A stretch of 64,000 nucleotides of DNA. It comes from DATMER01 sp963741305 (GTDB lineage: Bacteria > Acidobacteriota > Thermoanaerobaculia > Multivoradales > UBA5704). The position numbers and the translations under genes are program-made. Each line of letters opens with the position of its first letter. Position 1 is the first letter of the stretch. The notes beneath the pieces were generated by a model, which made no database searches, was not told the DNA's origin, and was given only the letters and a program-made list of their open reading frames with translations. Positions 32,232 through 40,130 of the stretch are shown one piece after another. The stretch is from positions 6,448,001-6,512,000 of the forward strand of contig CAVUHL010000003.1 in assembly GCA_963741305.1 (NCBI GenBank), written 5' to 3'.

Positions 32232-32927
32232 TCAGTGGCAGTAGCGGGTCAGATCCTTGCGGTTGAGCACCCGGATGCGGTGATCCGGCTGCACCGCGAT
32301 GAGGCCGCGCTGCTTCAGCTCCACGATAACCTGGTTCACCCGTTCGCGGGAGGCTCCCACGATCTCGCCGAGGTCGCTCTGGGTGAGGCGCAGTGGGATC
32401 GTCACCTGGCCTCCGGCCTCCCGGCTGCCGTAGCGGTCGGCCAGGGCGAGGATCTGGCGGGCGACCCGGCCGGCCACGTCCAGAGTGCAGAGCGCCTGGA
32501 TCTGCTCGTTCGCGAAGCGCAGGCGGATCGAGAGCAGCCGCACCAGGTTGTTGGCGAGCGAAGTCATGTTGCGCAGGCAGGTCTGGAAGGTGTTCCGGTC
32601 CATCCAGAGAAGCTTGGACTTCTCCGTGGTCACCACGTTGGCCGAACGGCCCGAGCTGTCGATCAGGCTCATCTCGCCCACCGTGTCCCCCCGGCCCAGG
32701 AAGGCGAGGATGACCTCGCGGCCGTCCTCGTGGCTGACGTAGATCTTCACCGTCCCCTCGAGGATGACGTAGACCACCTCGCCGGGCTGCTCGACGGTGA
32801 TGAAGTTCGTGCCGGCCGGGACGGACGAGGAGCGCAGGAGCCCGTTCAGGTGGGCGAGGTCCTCGGGCGACATCCCCTGGAAGAGCTCCAGCTCTCCCAG
32901 GGTACGGGGATCTTCGACCGCGGGCAT
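32232..32927 (-). CDS. Crp/Fnr-family transcriptional regulator
   Basis: A 231-residue regulator. Residues 10-130 form a cyclic-nucleotide-binding fold (GTVKIYVSHEDGREVILAFLGRGDTVGEMSLID with the GE phosphate-binding pair). Residues ~165-215 form the HTH (RLTQSDLGEIVGASRERVNQVIVELKQRGLI). No N-terminal Cys cluster, so it is Crp-like rather than Fnr-like. The ATG overlaps the stop of the aminotransferase by one base (TAATG). The SRSA-like ligand contact is not conserved exactly, so the effector is uncertain. Confidence 0.9.
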   Translation of the reverse strand: MPAVEDPRTLGELELFQGMSPEDLAHLNGLLRSSSVPAGTNFITVEQPGEVVYVILEGTVKIYVSHEDGREVILAFLGRGDTVGEMSLIDSSGRSANVVTTEKSKLLWMDRNTFQTCLRNMTSLANNLVRLLSIRLRFANEQIQALCTLDVAGRVARQILALADRYGSREAGGQVTIPLRLTQSDLGEIVGASRERVNQVIVELKQRGLIAVQPDHRIRVLNRKDLTRYCH

Positions 32928-34072
32928 TAGCGCCCCAACAACCCGGCCAGCACCTCCACCCCTCGCCCGACAACGTCCGGAGGCGCGGCCGTGAAGCAGA
33001 ACCGGAGGTGGGTCGGATAGGGTCCGAAGCTCTGGCCGGGCGCTGCGAAAAGCCCGCGCTCGACGCAGTCCTCCAGGAATCCCGGCAACCCCCGCTCGTC
33101 GAGGTGCTCCGCCACGTCCATGAAAAGGAAGGTGCTCCCCTGCGGCGGCTCCAGGCCGAGGCGCGCGGCCGCCCGGCCGCCCGTCTCCTTGTACAGCCGG
33201 CGGGCGTTCTCCTGCCACCTGGTCCCGGCCTCTCCCATCGCCCGCAGGGCCGCGATCTGGGAGGCGGTCGGCGTGCTGTAGAAGCTGTGCATGCCGATCT
33301 TCCGCAGCTCGTCGACCGCTTTGACGGGGCCCACGATGTAGCCGCAACGGTTGCCGGCCATGCCGTACGCCTTGGAGAAAGAGTGGGTGGAGAAGGTGCG
33401 CTCCGGGGCCAGCGGGCGGGTGTAGGTGTGCTCCCCTTCGAAGACGTAGTCCTCATAGACCTCGTCGGCGATGAGCCAGAGGTCCTCGCTCTGGGCCCAG
33501 GCCACCAGGGCCTCGATCCAGGAGCGCGGGATGGTTTTGCCCGCGGGGTTGTTCGGGGTGCTCAGGTAGAGGGCGACGGTGCGGGAGGTCTTCTTCGCCC
33601 GCACGGCCTCGACCGCCGTCTCCGGAGAATCGACCGCGCCGAGGAAGGGGACGTCGATCGGCACTCCGTGGAAGGAGCGGACGATGCCGGTGATCAGCGG
33701 CCAGTGGGGGGCGAGGATGAGGACTTCGTCCCCCGGGGCCACGATCGCGCCGGCCACGGCGCCGAGGCCGCCGGTGGCCCCGGCCGCGACCAGCACGTTC
33801 TCCCGGCTGGTGGGGACGCCGGTGCGCTCGCGCATCCGCTCGGCGATGGCGTCGAGCAGGGCGGGCATGCCCTGGGGGGCGGCGTAGCGGTGCATCCCGG
33901 GATGGTCAGCGACCCGGATGTCCTCCATGCGGCAGCCCTCGGCGGGCTCCATCCACGTGTCTCCGACGTGCAGCGGATAGACCTCGCCCTGGAAGGTGGC
34001 GAGGCGGTGGGCGAGCGCCGAGTAGACATTACCGGCGATGTCCTGGACCGAGGGCGAGAAGCGCGGAGGCAT
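32927..34072 (-). CDS. Class I/II pyridoxal-phosphate aminotransferase
   Basis: A 381-residue fold-type I aminotransferase (AspAT-like). Motifs: GATGGLGAVAGAIV phosphate-binding turn, STPNNPAGKTI, DEVYEDYVFEG and HSFSKAYGMAGNRCGY, with the PLP Lys in SFSK. Substrate probably an aspartate/aromatic-type amino acid; not determined. The start ATG 34072 matches the family N-terminus. It lies upstream of the Crp gene and overlaps it (TAATG), so the pair is cotranscribed. Confidence 0.9.
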   Translation of the reverse strand: MPPRFSPSVQDIAGNVYSALAHRLATFQGEVYPLHVGDTWMEPAEGCRMEDIRVADHPGMHRYAAPQGMPALLDAIAERMRERTGVPTSRENVLVAAGATGGLGAVAGAIVAPGDEVLILAPHWPLITGIVRSFHGVPIDVPFLGAVDSPETAVEAVRAKKTSRTVALYLSTPNNPAGKTIPRSWIEALVAWAQSEDLWLIADEVYEDYVFEGEHTYTRPLAPERTFSTHSFSKAYGMAGNRCGYIVGPVKAVDELRKIGMHSFYSTPTASQIAALRAMGEAGTRWQENARRLYKETGGRAAARLGLEPPQGSTFLFMDVAEHLDERGLPGFLEDCVERGLFAAPGQSFGPYPTHLRFCFTAAPPDVVGRGVEVLAGLLGR

Positions 34073-34089
34073 CGGAATCCACCCAGTCC

Positions 34090-34707
34090 TTACCAGGAGA
34101 TGATCAACCCGACCGAGGCTTCGCCCTGGAACAGGCCCTCGTCGGACCGGAAACGGTCGTTGCGGTCGTCGAATCCCGTTTCGAGGTCGACCCAGTAGCC
34201 CCGGCCTTCGAAACGCAGGCCGATGTTTTCGGCGAAAAAGACCTTGACGCCGCCGCCGAGGTTGCCCGAGAAGCGGCTCTCCGCCTCCACGGCCGGGCGG
34301 TCGGGCTCGATGCGCGCGATGCCGAGGCCGCCGGAGAAGAAGCCCTGGACCTGGCCCGGCCCCCACTGGTAGAGGAGGCCGGCATTGACGAGGTCGACCG
34401 TCACGTCCCCGAGGCTCTGCTCCGGGGTGAAGAGGCCTGCGTCGACGATGAACTCGCTGTTCTGGCGGTTGGCGATGAACTCGATCTGCCAGTTGGGGTT
34501 GAGCGGCACATCGAAGATGACGCCGAATGAGGCCCCCTCGTCCACCCGGACGTCCCGCTCGTTCAGGAAGTTGCCATCGACGTTGAACTCGCCGTCGAAG
34601 CGAAAGCCCGCGACCGGCGTCAGCTCGAAGCGGTGCGGCTGGGCGAGGGCGGCGGCGGGTATGAGCAGCAGTACGGCGAGAATGAGCGCTTTGCGCATGG
34701 TGACCAT
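34090..34707 (-). CDS. Small outer-membrane beta-barrel protein
   Basis: A 205-residue protein with a signal peptide (LILAVLLLIPAAALAQ) and alternating-hydrophobicity strands such as NPNWQIEFIANRQ, AGLLYQWGPGQVQGFFSGGLGIA and SVGLIISW at the end, the C-terminal signature for BAM insertion (terminal aromatic Trp). It resembles eight-stranded OmpW/OmpX-type barrels; the specific role is unknown. Two starts (34707, 34698) share AGGAG sequences; 34707 is chosen. Confidence 0.78.
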   Translation of the reverse strand: MVTMRKALILAVLLLIPAAALAQPHRFELTPVAGFRFDGEFNVDGNFLNERDVRVDEGASFGVIFDVPLNPNWQIEFIANRQNSEFIVDAGLFTPEQSLGDVTVDLVNAGLLYQWGPGQVQGFFSGGLGIARIEPDRPAVEAESRFSGNLGGGVKVFFAENIGLRFEGRGYWVDLETGFDDRNDRFRSDEGLFQGEASVGLIISW

Positions 34708-34763
34708 CTCCTTGCTCCTTGAATAAGCCGGCCAGCTGGCCGGGGTCCTGCCAAGCAGGGTTG

Positions 34764-34769
34764 TATCAT
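34764..34769 (+). promoter_or_regulatory. -10 box TATCAT of the DUF971 gene, leaderless-type
   Basis: TATCAT ends 7 nt before the ATG at 34777, which favours that start over the ATG at 34768 that overlaps the box. Confidence 0.5.
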
Positions 34770-34776
34770 GGACGCG

Positions 34777-35124
34777 ATGAGGTCCAAAGACATGCCCTCG
34801 CCGGTGCTCACCGAAGCGCGCAGATTGCCTGAAGAGGGGCGTCTGCGCCTGACCTGGAGCGACGGCCATTCCGCCGAGTACGGATATGACTACCTGCGCG
34901 GCTGGTGCCCATGCGCCGGCTGCCAGGGTCATTCCTTCCAGAAGATCCGTTACCAGCCTCCCGCGTCCCCGGTGACCGCCGAGTCGATCAAGCCGGTGGG
35001 CAACTACGCCATCTCCATCGGCTATTCCGACGGCCACGGCACCGGCATCTACCGCTATGACTTCCTGCGCCAGATCTGCCCGTGCGAGAAGTGCGGCGGG
35101 GTGGGGGGGGAGGTGGCGGGGTAG
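34777..35124 (+). CDS. DUF971 / gamma-butyrobetaine hydroxylase-like N-terminal domain protein
   Basis: A 115-residue DUF971 protein. The segment RLRLTWSDGHSAEYGYDYLRGWCPCAGCQGH is the family core, and GYSDGHGTGIYRYDFLRQICPCEKC repeats the pattern with a second CxxC, so it may bind zinc or an Fe-S cluster. Bacterial DUF971 proteins are linked with Fe-S cluster carrier Mrp/ApbC genes. No partner is seen here. Start ATG 34777 is chosen for its spacing from the -10 box. Confidence 0.83.
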   Translation: MRSKDMPSPVLTEARRLPEEGRLRLTWSDGHSAEYGYDYLRGWCPCAGCQGHSFQKIRYQPPASPVTAESIKPVGNYAISIGYSDGHGTGIYRYDFLRQICPCEKCGGVGGEVAG

Positions 35125-35141
35125 CCCTCACCCCCGACCCG

Positions 35142-35211
35142 GGGCGCCATGAATGTCGCCCCTACAAGCGAGTTCGGGGTCTTGTTTGTAGGGGCGACAT
35201 TCATGGCGCCC
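35142..35211. repeat. Perfect 26-bp inverted repeat, convergent junction
   Basis: Arms 35142-35167 and 35186-35211 are perfect complements around an 18-nt loop, ending TCGCCCCTACAA / TTGTAGGGGCGA (same family as 11404-11459). The last codons and stop of mobA lie inside it. Confidence 0.85.
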
Positions 35212-35761
35212 GGGTGGGTGGGGGCACGTCCCCCGGCCGGTTCAGGTTCAGGAACACCTCCCCCGGCTCCTCCAGGTAGAGAACCCGCAGCCCCGGCGTC
35301 TCCACCAGCGTGCGCAGGTCCAGCCGCCCCCGCCCGACCCGCTCTTCGAGCGCAGCGAGGGCTGCCGGTCCATAGAGGGCGCAGAGCGGCTCCAATCCTC
35401 CGGCCCACCGTGGGACCGCCAGGTCGGCGTCCGACCGGGCCAGCTCTTCCAGCAGGGAGACCGGCACCCGCGGCAAATCGACCGCCAGCACCAGGAGACG
35501 CTCTCCGGGCCGAGCCAGCGCCGCTCCGAGGATGCCTGCCGCCGGACCCTGTCCGGGGCCGTCCGGGACCGAGCCGGGCAGGAGGCCCCGGCCGGCATCG
35601 GCGATCAGGACCTCCTCGCAGACGGCCCCCAGCCGCCGGGCCGCGCTGGCGACCAGGGTCTCCCCGTCGAGCTCCAGGAGGGCCTTGTCCCGCCCCATCC
35701 GGCTGGAGGCTCCGCCGGCCAGGACTACTCCCACGGTCGGCCCAACGGTCCGTGGTAGCAT
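35201..35761 (-). CDS. mobA: Molybdenum cofactor guanylyltransferase MobA
   Basis: A 186-residue nucleotidyltransferase. VGVVLAGGASSRMGRDKALLELDG is the MobA signature (G-G-x-S-x-R-M-G-x-D-K), and VLAVDLPRVP carries the metal-binding Asp. It converts Mo-molybdopterin to the guanine dinucleotide form in the cytoplasm. No other moco genes are in the window. The C-terminal residues (PPPTRAP) are encoded by the palindromic repeat, so the end has been rewritten by repeat insertion. Start ATG 35761 has no obvious SD. Confidence 0.87.
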   Translation of the reverse strand: MLPRTVGPTVGVVLAGGASSRMGRDKALLELDGETLVASAARRLGAVCEEVLIADAGRGLLPGSVPDGPGQGPAAGILGAALARPGERLLVLAVDLPRVPVSLLEELARSDADLAVPRWAGGLEPLCALYGPAALAALEERVGRGRLDLRTLVETPGLRVLYLEEPGEVFLNLNRPGDVPPPTRAP

Positions 35762-35789
35762 CCCCCGCGCATTGGAAGGAGAACTTGCC

Positions 35790-36383
35790 ATGAAGCTGAG
35801 CTTAGCTGTTGTTGTCGCCACCCTCACCCTTGGAGCCACATCGCTTGCTGCCCAGACTCCGGCTCCGGCCGCCAAGCCAAACCCGCGGGTGGCGCTGGAT
35901 ACGAGCAAGGGGAAGATCGTCGTCGAGCTTTTCCCGGACAAGGCCCCCCTCACCGTGGCCAACTTCCTCCAGTACGTCAAGTCAGGGTTCTATGACGGCG
36001 TCATTTTCCACCGCGTCATCCCTGATTTCATGGTTCAGACGGGCGGCTTCACCCCCGGCATGGAGCAGAAGCCGACCAAGGGGCAGATCAGCAATGAGTC
36101 CAGCAACGGGGTGCGCAACGAGCGCGGCACTCTCGCCATGGCCCGCCTGAGCCAGCCCCACACGGCCTCGTCCCAGTTCTTCATCAACCTGAAGGACAAC
36201 CGCTCCCTCGACCACAGCCCGCGCGGCTGGGGCTACACGGTCTTCGGCAAGGTCGTGGAGGGCATGGAGGTGGTCGACGCCGTCGCCACAGTCCGCACAA
36301 CCACCAAGGGACCCCACGGCGACGTGCCGGTCGAACCGGTGATCATCAAGAAGGCCAGCGTGGTCGCGGTTGCGGCCAAGTAA
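35790..36383 (+). CDS. Periplasmic cyclophilin-type peptidyl-prolyl isomerase
   Basis: A 197-residue cyclophilin with a signal peptide (LAVVVATLTLGATSLAAQ). The domain begins RVALDTSKGKIVVEL and includes FHRVIPDFMVQTGGF (catalytic Arg and Phe), SSQFFINLKDN and GYTVFGKVVEGMEVVD. It catalyses prolyl cis-trans isomerisation, likely for exported proteins. AAGGAGAA lies 6 nt before ATG 35790. A second cyclophilin without signal follows after 12 bp. Confidence 0.93.
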   Translation: MKLSLAVVVATLTLGATSLAAQTPAPAAKPNPRVALDTSKGKIVVELFPDKAPLTVANFLQYVKSGFYDGVIFHRVIPDFMVQTGGFTPGMEQKPTKGQISNESSNGVRNERGTLAMARLSQPHTASSQFFINLKDNRSLDHSPRGWGYTVFGKVVEGMEVVDAVATVRTTTKGPHGDVPVEPVIIKKASVVAVAAK

Positions 36384-36395
36384 GGAGATATCTGA

Positions 36396-36893
36396 ATGCC
36401 ACGAGTGACCCTGGATACCACCAAGGGGAAGATCGTCCTGGACCTCGACGCCGCCAAGGCGCCGAAGACGGTCGAGAACTTCCTGGAGTACGTCCGGTCT
36501 GGCCATTACGACGGGACGATCTTCCACCGCATCATCCCCGGCTTCATGGCGCAGGGGGGCGGGTTCACCTCCGACATGTCGCAGAAGCAGACGCGGGCGA
36601 ACATCCCCAACGAGGCGGACAACGGCCTCGGCAACGCCCGTGGCACCATCGCCATGGCGCGGACCAGCGATCCGCACAGCGCCTCGGCGCAGTTCTTCAT
36701 CAATGTGTCTGACAACGCGGGGCTCAACCACAGCGGCAAGAACGCGCAGGGCTGGGGCTACGCCGTGTTCGGCAAGGTGGCCGAAGGCATGGACGTAGTG
36801 GACCAGATCGTAAAGTCGCCCCGCGGCCGCACCGGTTTCCACGACGACGTGCCCAAGGAGCCGATCGTGATCACCAAGGCGACGGAGGGGTAA
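36396..36893 (+). CDS. Cytoplasmic cyclophilin-type peptidyl-prolyl isomerase
   Basis: A 165-residue cyclophilin lacking a signal peptide: FHRIIPGFMAQGGGF, SAQFFINVSDN and GYAVFGKVAEGMDVVDQI. Strong likeness to the preceding gene and the same direction indicate a local duplication, giving one exported and one cytoplasmic enzyme. An AAGGAGA precedes the ATG. The bacterial PpiB-type loop KNAQGWGYAVFG is present. Confidence 0.95.
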   Translation: MPRVTLDTTKGKIVLDLDAAKAPKTVENFLEYVRSGHYDGTIFHRIIPGFMAQGGGFTSDMSQKQTRANIPNEADNGLGNARGTIAMARTSDPHSASAQFFINVSDNAGLNHSGKNAQGWGYAVFGKVAEGMDVVDQIVKSPRGRTGFHDDVPKEPIVITKATEG

Positions 36894-37054
36894 CCCTCAC
36901 CCCCTAACCCCCTCTCCCACACGCACTCACACCCACCCGGGAGAGGGGGGACCGGATCCCCCACCCTACAAGAAACTAAGAGCCAGGCATCTCCGCCTCC
37001 CCCTCTCCCGGGCGGGTGTGAGTGCGTGTGGGAGAGGGGGCCGGGGGGTGAGGG
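36894..37054. repeat. Inverted pair of palindromic repeats between convergent genes
   Basis: Copies at 36894-36954 and 36998-37054 are inverted relative to each other (CTCTCCCACACGCACTCACACC and its complement), both of the CCCTCACCCCC...GGGAGAGG family but with a different internal spacer from 26413-26571. They fill the gap between the cyclophilin and the gene at 37055. Confidence 0.8.
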
Positions 37055-37630
37055 CTACTTCTTCGTATTCTTCCGGATCAGCACCAGGCAGGCCCAGAGC
37101 ACCTCGAGCTGCTCTTGCCCGAAGGGCAGGTCCGACGAGCGCCAGACATCCCGCACCGCGCTCAGGAGCTCGGTCCAGTTGACCGGGTGCTTCTTCTCGT
37201 AGATCCGCCGCATGGCCGCGAACAGGTCGGGAACGGTCCAGACCGCCGGCCTGCGGCCGCCCGCCTCCAGCCAGGCAAAGCGCAGGTGCTGCAGCCTGCG
37301 GCGCGAGAGCTCCTGGTTCTTGTAGCGCACCCGGAGCTGCCCCACTTCCGGCAGCCGGTTGAACACGAGGTCGTCCGGCACCGCGTGGCTGCTCAGCACC
37401 TGCCAGTGCTGCGGCACCAGCTCCTCTTTGCGCACCTGCATGATCAGGGCGTCGAAGCGCTTCACGTCGATCTCCTCGAACACGGCGCCGAGGACTGGCA
37501 CGTCCGCGCCGTGGATCCAGGCGGAGATGTCCTCGTCCGAGGGCAGGGCACGGGGAGGCCCGGCGGGAACGGCGGCTTTTGCAGGGGCAGGTTTGGCCGC
37601 TGCAGGGGTCACTTCGGTCGTTTCGCTCAT
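37055..37630 (-). CDS. Uncharacterised 191-residue protein
   Basis: I do not recognise this protein. Residues 1-30 are Ala/Pro/Lys-rich and disordered-looking. The remainder looks alpha-helical with RRRLQHLRFAWLEAGGR, VPDLFAAMRRIYEKKHPVNWTELLSAVRDVWRSSDLP and a C-terminal LEVLWACLVLIRKN helix. No signal peptide. The start ATG 37630 lies about 9 nt from a minus-strand TACACT shared with the divergent hydrolase promoter. Its stop abuts the palindrome pair. Confidence 0.65.
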   Translation of the reverse strand: MSETTEVTPAAAKPAPAKAAVPAGPPRALPSDEDISAWIHGADVPVLGAVFEEIDVKRFDALIMQVRKEELVPQHWQVLSSHAVPDDLVFNRLPEVGQLRVRYKNQELSRRRLQHLRFAWLEAGGRRPAVWTVPDLFAAMRRIYEKKHPVNWTELLSAVRDVWRSSDLPFGQEQLEVLWACLVLIRKNTKK

Positions 37631-37636
37631 GGTCGG

Positions 37637-37645
37637 GATAGTGTA
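37637..37645. promoter_or_regulatory. Overlapping divergent -10 boxes
   Basis: GATAGT (plus strand, 37637-37642) ends 8 nt before ATG 37651, and TACACT (minus strand, 37645-37640) ends 9 nt before ATG 37630. The two leaderless-type boxes overlap, so the genes may compete for polymerase. Confidence 0.45.
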
Positions 37646-37650
37646 TACGG

Positions 37651-38427
37651 ATGACGACCTATTCGAGCCGCGGACTGAAGCTGAGCTACCGGGAAGCAGG
37701 GCAGGGCGAGCCCCTTCTCCTCCTGCACGCCTTTCCCCTTTCCGGACGGATGTGGGATCCCCAGCTGGAGATCGGGCGCCGTTGCATCATCCCTGACCTC
37801 TCCGGCTTCGGATCTTCGGAGGCCACTCCGGAGATCTGCCGGATGTCGGACATGGCCACGGATGCCGCTGCTCTCCTCGACCACCTGAAGATCGAGCGCG
37901 TGGTCCTGGGCGGGCTGTCCCTGGGAGGCTATGCCGCGCTGGCTTTCGCCGAGATGTATCCCGATCGGCTCTCCGGCCTTGTCCTGGCCGACACCCGGGC
38001 GGGCGCGGACAGCCCGGAGGCGCGGGACAAGCGGCTCGCGGCGGCCCGTGACGTGATGGAGAAAGGCTCGGGCATCCTGGTGGAAACCACGGTTCCGAAG
38101 CTGCTCGGCGCCTCGACCCGGTCGAGGCGGCCGGAGCTGGTGAAGCAGGTCGGCCAGTGGATCGCCGAAGCTCCTCCCGCGGGAGTGGCCGCGGCCCAGC
38201 GGGGCATGGCAGAGCGGCCGGACCGGAGCGCTGTCCTGCCACGGATCGCGGTGCCGACGCTGATTCTGGTGGGGGAGGAGGACGAGCTGACGCCGCCCGA
38301 AGAGTCCCGGCGCATGGCGGAGGCCATCCCCGGCGCCCAACTGGCGATCCTCCAGGGTGCGGGCCACCTGTCGAGCCTGGAGGTCCCTGAGGACTTCAAC
38401 CGAGTTCTGTCTGAATTCTTGAAGTAA
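37651..38427 (+). CDS. Alpha/beta-fold hydrolase
   Basis: A 258-residue alpha/beta hydrolase. LLLLHAFPLSG gives the oxyanion region, GLSLGGYAAL the nucleophile Ser elbow, VGEEDELTP the acidic residue and GAGHLSSLE the catalytic His. It belongs to the broad esterase/3-oxoadipate enol-lactonase-like group; the substrate cannot be assigned. Cytoplasmic. It has no SD and sits on a leaderless-type promoter. A hairpin at 38430 follows the stop. Confidence 0.88.
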   Translation: MTTYSSRGLKLSYREAGQGEPLLLLHAFPLSGRMWDPQLEIGRRCIIPDLSGFGSSEATPEICRMSDMATDAAALLDHLKIERVVLGGLSLGGYAALAFAEMYPDRLSGLVLADTRAGADSPEARDKRLAAARDVMEKGSGILVETTVPKLLGASTRSRRPELVKQVGQWIAEAPPAGVAAAQRGMAERPDRSAVLPRIAVPTLILVGEEDELTPPEESRRMAEAIPGAQLAILQGAGHLSSLEVPEDFNRVLSEFLK

Positions 38428-38429
38428 CG

Positions 38430-38451
38430 GCGCCCTGCGGCGGCAGGGCGC
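38430..38451. terminator. Bidirectional hairpin between hydrolase and cspA
   Basis: GCGCCCTGC, loop GGCG, GCAGGGCGC: a perfect 9-bp stem between the convergent stops, without a T-run. Confidence 0.6.
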
Positions 38452-38464
38452 ATTGTGCCGCCGG

Positions 38465-38671
38465 TCAGGTCGCCCGCGCCACGTTGCGCGCTTGCAGCCC
38501 CTTCGGCCCCTGCACCATCTCAAAATTGACCTTCTCGCCCTGATTCAGGGTTCGATAGCCTTCCGCCACGATGGCGGTGTGATGGACGAAGACGTCCTCA
38601 CCGCCCTCGTCGGCCTGGATGAACCCATAGCCCTTGGCGTTATTGAACCATTTGACCGTTCCTAATGGCAT
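38465..38671 (-). CDS. cspA: Cold-shock domain protein (CspA family)
   Basis: A 68-residue OB-fold protein: GTVKWFNNAKGYGFI carries RNP1 and DVFVHHTAI carries RNP2. It binds single-stranded nucleic acids as an RNA chaperone. AAGGAG precedes the ATG. The upstream ~170 nt on the same strand contain a CCCCGC/GCGGGG hairpin (38704-38718) close to the SD, consistent with a structured leader as in other csp genes. Expression control by temperature is inference. Confidence 0.95.
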   Translation of the reverse strand: MPLGTVKWFNNAKGYGFIQADEGGEDVFVHHTAIVAEGYRTLNQGEKVNFEMVQGPKGLQARNVARAT

Positions 38672-38703
38672 GTGCGGCGACTCCTTTCTGGTGAATCATC
38701 TGC

Positions 38704-38718
38704 CCCCGCTCCGCGGGG
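38704..38718 (-). promoter_or_regulatory. Hairpin in the cspA leader
   Basis: CCCCGC, loop of 3, GCGGGG, about 30 nt upstream of the cspA ATG. It could hide or expose the ribosome-binding region. The rest of 38719-38847 shows no feature I can name. Confidence 0.4.
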
Positions 38719-38847
38719 ACCCGACGGATACACGAACTCCAGGACGGCTCACACCTGCTGATGCCGAAGCACTGCCGATTCGTTGTCTTACCGCTGCAAA
38801 AACAGGTTTTACGCATCCTGGCATCGGAGGCGCCAAATAGCAAGGCA

Positions 38848-38872
38848 GGAGTGCTCTTTTACTGAGCACTCC
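38848..38872. terminator. Terminator downstream of tRNA-Leu
   Basis: GGAGTGCTC, loop TTTTACT, GAGCACTCC, extended by CAAGGC (38841-38846) and GCCTTG (38876-38881). A strong stem in the right place to end the tRNA-Leu transcript. Confidence 0.7.
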
Positions 38873-38930
38873 CAAGCCTTGTAGAGCTGTTCTTCTGGGA
38901 AGAGAAAGGATCTGGCCTGGCTGGGAGGGA

Positions 38931-39015
<85 letters not shown>

Positions 39016-39070
39016 CACGCACAGGCTAGATTGTCAAACGTCCCGGGCAAGCCCGGGAATTCCGGCTTGC

Positions 39071-39385
39071 TTACTGCTGCGGCTGCGGTGCCGGCGCGGG
39101 AGTAGCCGCCGGAGCCGGAGTTCCGGTCGCCGTGGGCACGTCGCTCATCACTGTACCGCGCCGGGCCTGAGGGACACCGATCAGCAGGGTGGTCAGGATG
39201 AAGATCGCGAACGAGATCACGGTCAGCTTGTGCAGCAGGGTTGTCGCTCCGCGCGCACCGAAGGCCGCCTGCGTGGTCCCCCCGCCGAACACCGAAAGAT
39301 CGGCGCCCTTGCCCTGCTGAAGCAGGACAACGAGGATCAGGAAGATGCAGACGATGACATGGATCGCATACAGCACATAGATCAC
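39071..39385 (-). CDS. secG: Preprotein translocase subunit SecG
   Basis: A 104-residue SecG with two transmembrane helices (LYAIHVIVCIFLILVVLLQQGKGADL and LLHKLTVISFAIFILTTLLI) joined by FGGGTTQAAFGARGA, the diagnostic loop. A Pro/Ala-rich C-terminal tail of about 25 residues follows. Start GTG 39385 is chosen since GGAGG lies 9 nt upstream; the longer frame begins inside the tpiA-secG gap. Last gene of gap-pgk-tpiA-secG. Confidence 0.94.
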   Translation of the reverse strand: MIYVLYAIHVIVCIFLILVVLLQQGKGADLSVFGGGTTQAAFGARGATTLLHKLTVISFAIFILTTLLIGVPQARRGTVMSDVPTATGTPAPAATPAPAPQPQQ

Positions 39386-39425
39386 GGTCGAAAACCTCCA
39401 GAGCGCGCGGACGGGTACTCGCCCG

Positions 39426-40130
39426 TCAACCGGAAGCACGGATGATACTCAGAAATTTCCCTGGGTCAAGGCTCGCCCCTCCCACGAGGAAGCCGTCGAC
39501 GTCCGGTTGGGCGATCAAACCGGCGGCATTGTCGGGGGTAGCGGAGCCTCCGTAGAGGATCGGAACGTCCTGGCTCAAGAGGCCCCGGATGAATTTGTGG
39601 GCCTCCTGGGCCATCTCCGGAGTGGCGGTTTCGCCCGTGCCGATCGCCCATACTGGCTCATAGGCCAGGACGAAATCTCCTTGAAGAGCTTCGAGGGCCG
39701 ACCGTACCTGCCGTTCGAGGACCTTGAAGGTGTCGCCCGCCTTGCGCTCGTCCCGGGTCTCCCCAACGCAGACCATGGGGATGAGCCCATGGCGCTGGGC
39801 TGCCGCGATCTTGCGGGCAATCAAGTCGTCCCCTTCGCCATGACCCTGCCGCCGCTCGCTGTGGCCGCAGAGCACCCAGGTGCAGCCGGCGTCCTTGAGC
39901 TGCGCGCCGGAAACGTCACCGGTGAACGCCCCCTTGTCCTCCGGGTGGAGATCCTGGCCTCCGACCTCGATCCGGCCCGCGAGTTCAGCCACGGTCGGGA
40001 TCAGGGGAAAGGAAGGGAAGATTACGACGCGGGCCGCCCCCTCCTCTTCCCGGAGCTTCCGGACGAGCTCGGTCGCCTCGGTCCGGAGAAGGTTCATTTT
40101 CCAATTGGCGGCGACGATGCGGGGCCTCAT
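39426..40130 (-). CDS. tpiA: Triosephosphate isomerase
   Basis: A 234-residue TIM barrel. N-terminal ANWKMN has the catalytic Lys11, WVLCGHSERR the His, and LAYEPVWAIGTGETATPE the catalytic Glu; ILYGGSATPDN and FLVGGASLDP end the barrel. It interconverts DHAP and GAP. Slightly short (usual 250). The ATG overlaps the pgk stop (ATGA), so it is co-translated. Confidence 0.96.
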   Translation of the reverse strand: MRPRIVAANWKMNLLRTEATELVRKLREEEGAARVVIFPSFPLIPTVAELAGRIEVGGQDLHPEDKGAFTGDVSGAQLKDAGCTWVLCGHSERRQGHGEGDDLIARKIAAAQRHGLIPMVCVGETRDERKAGDTFKVLERQVRSALEALQGDFVLAYEPVWAIGTGETATPEMAQEAHKFIRGLLSQDVPILYGGSATPDNAAGLIAQPDVDGFLVGGASLDPGKFLSIIRASG

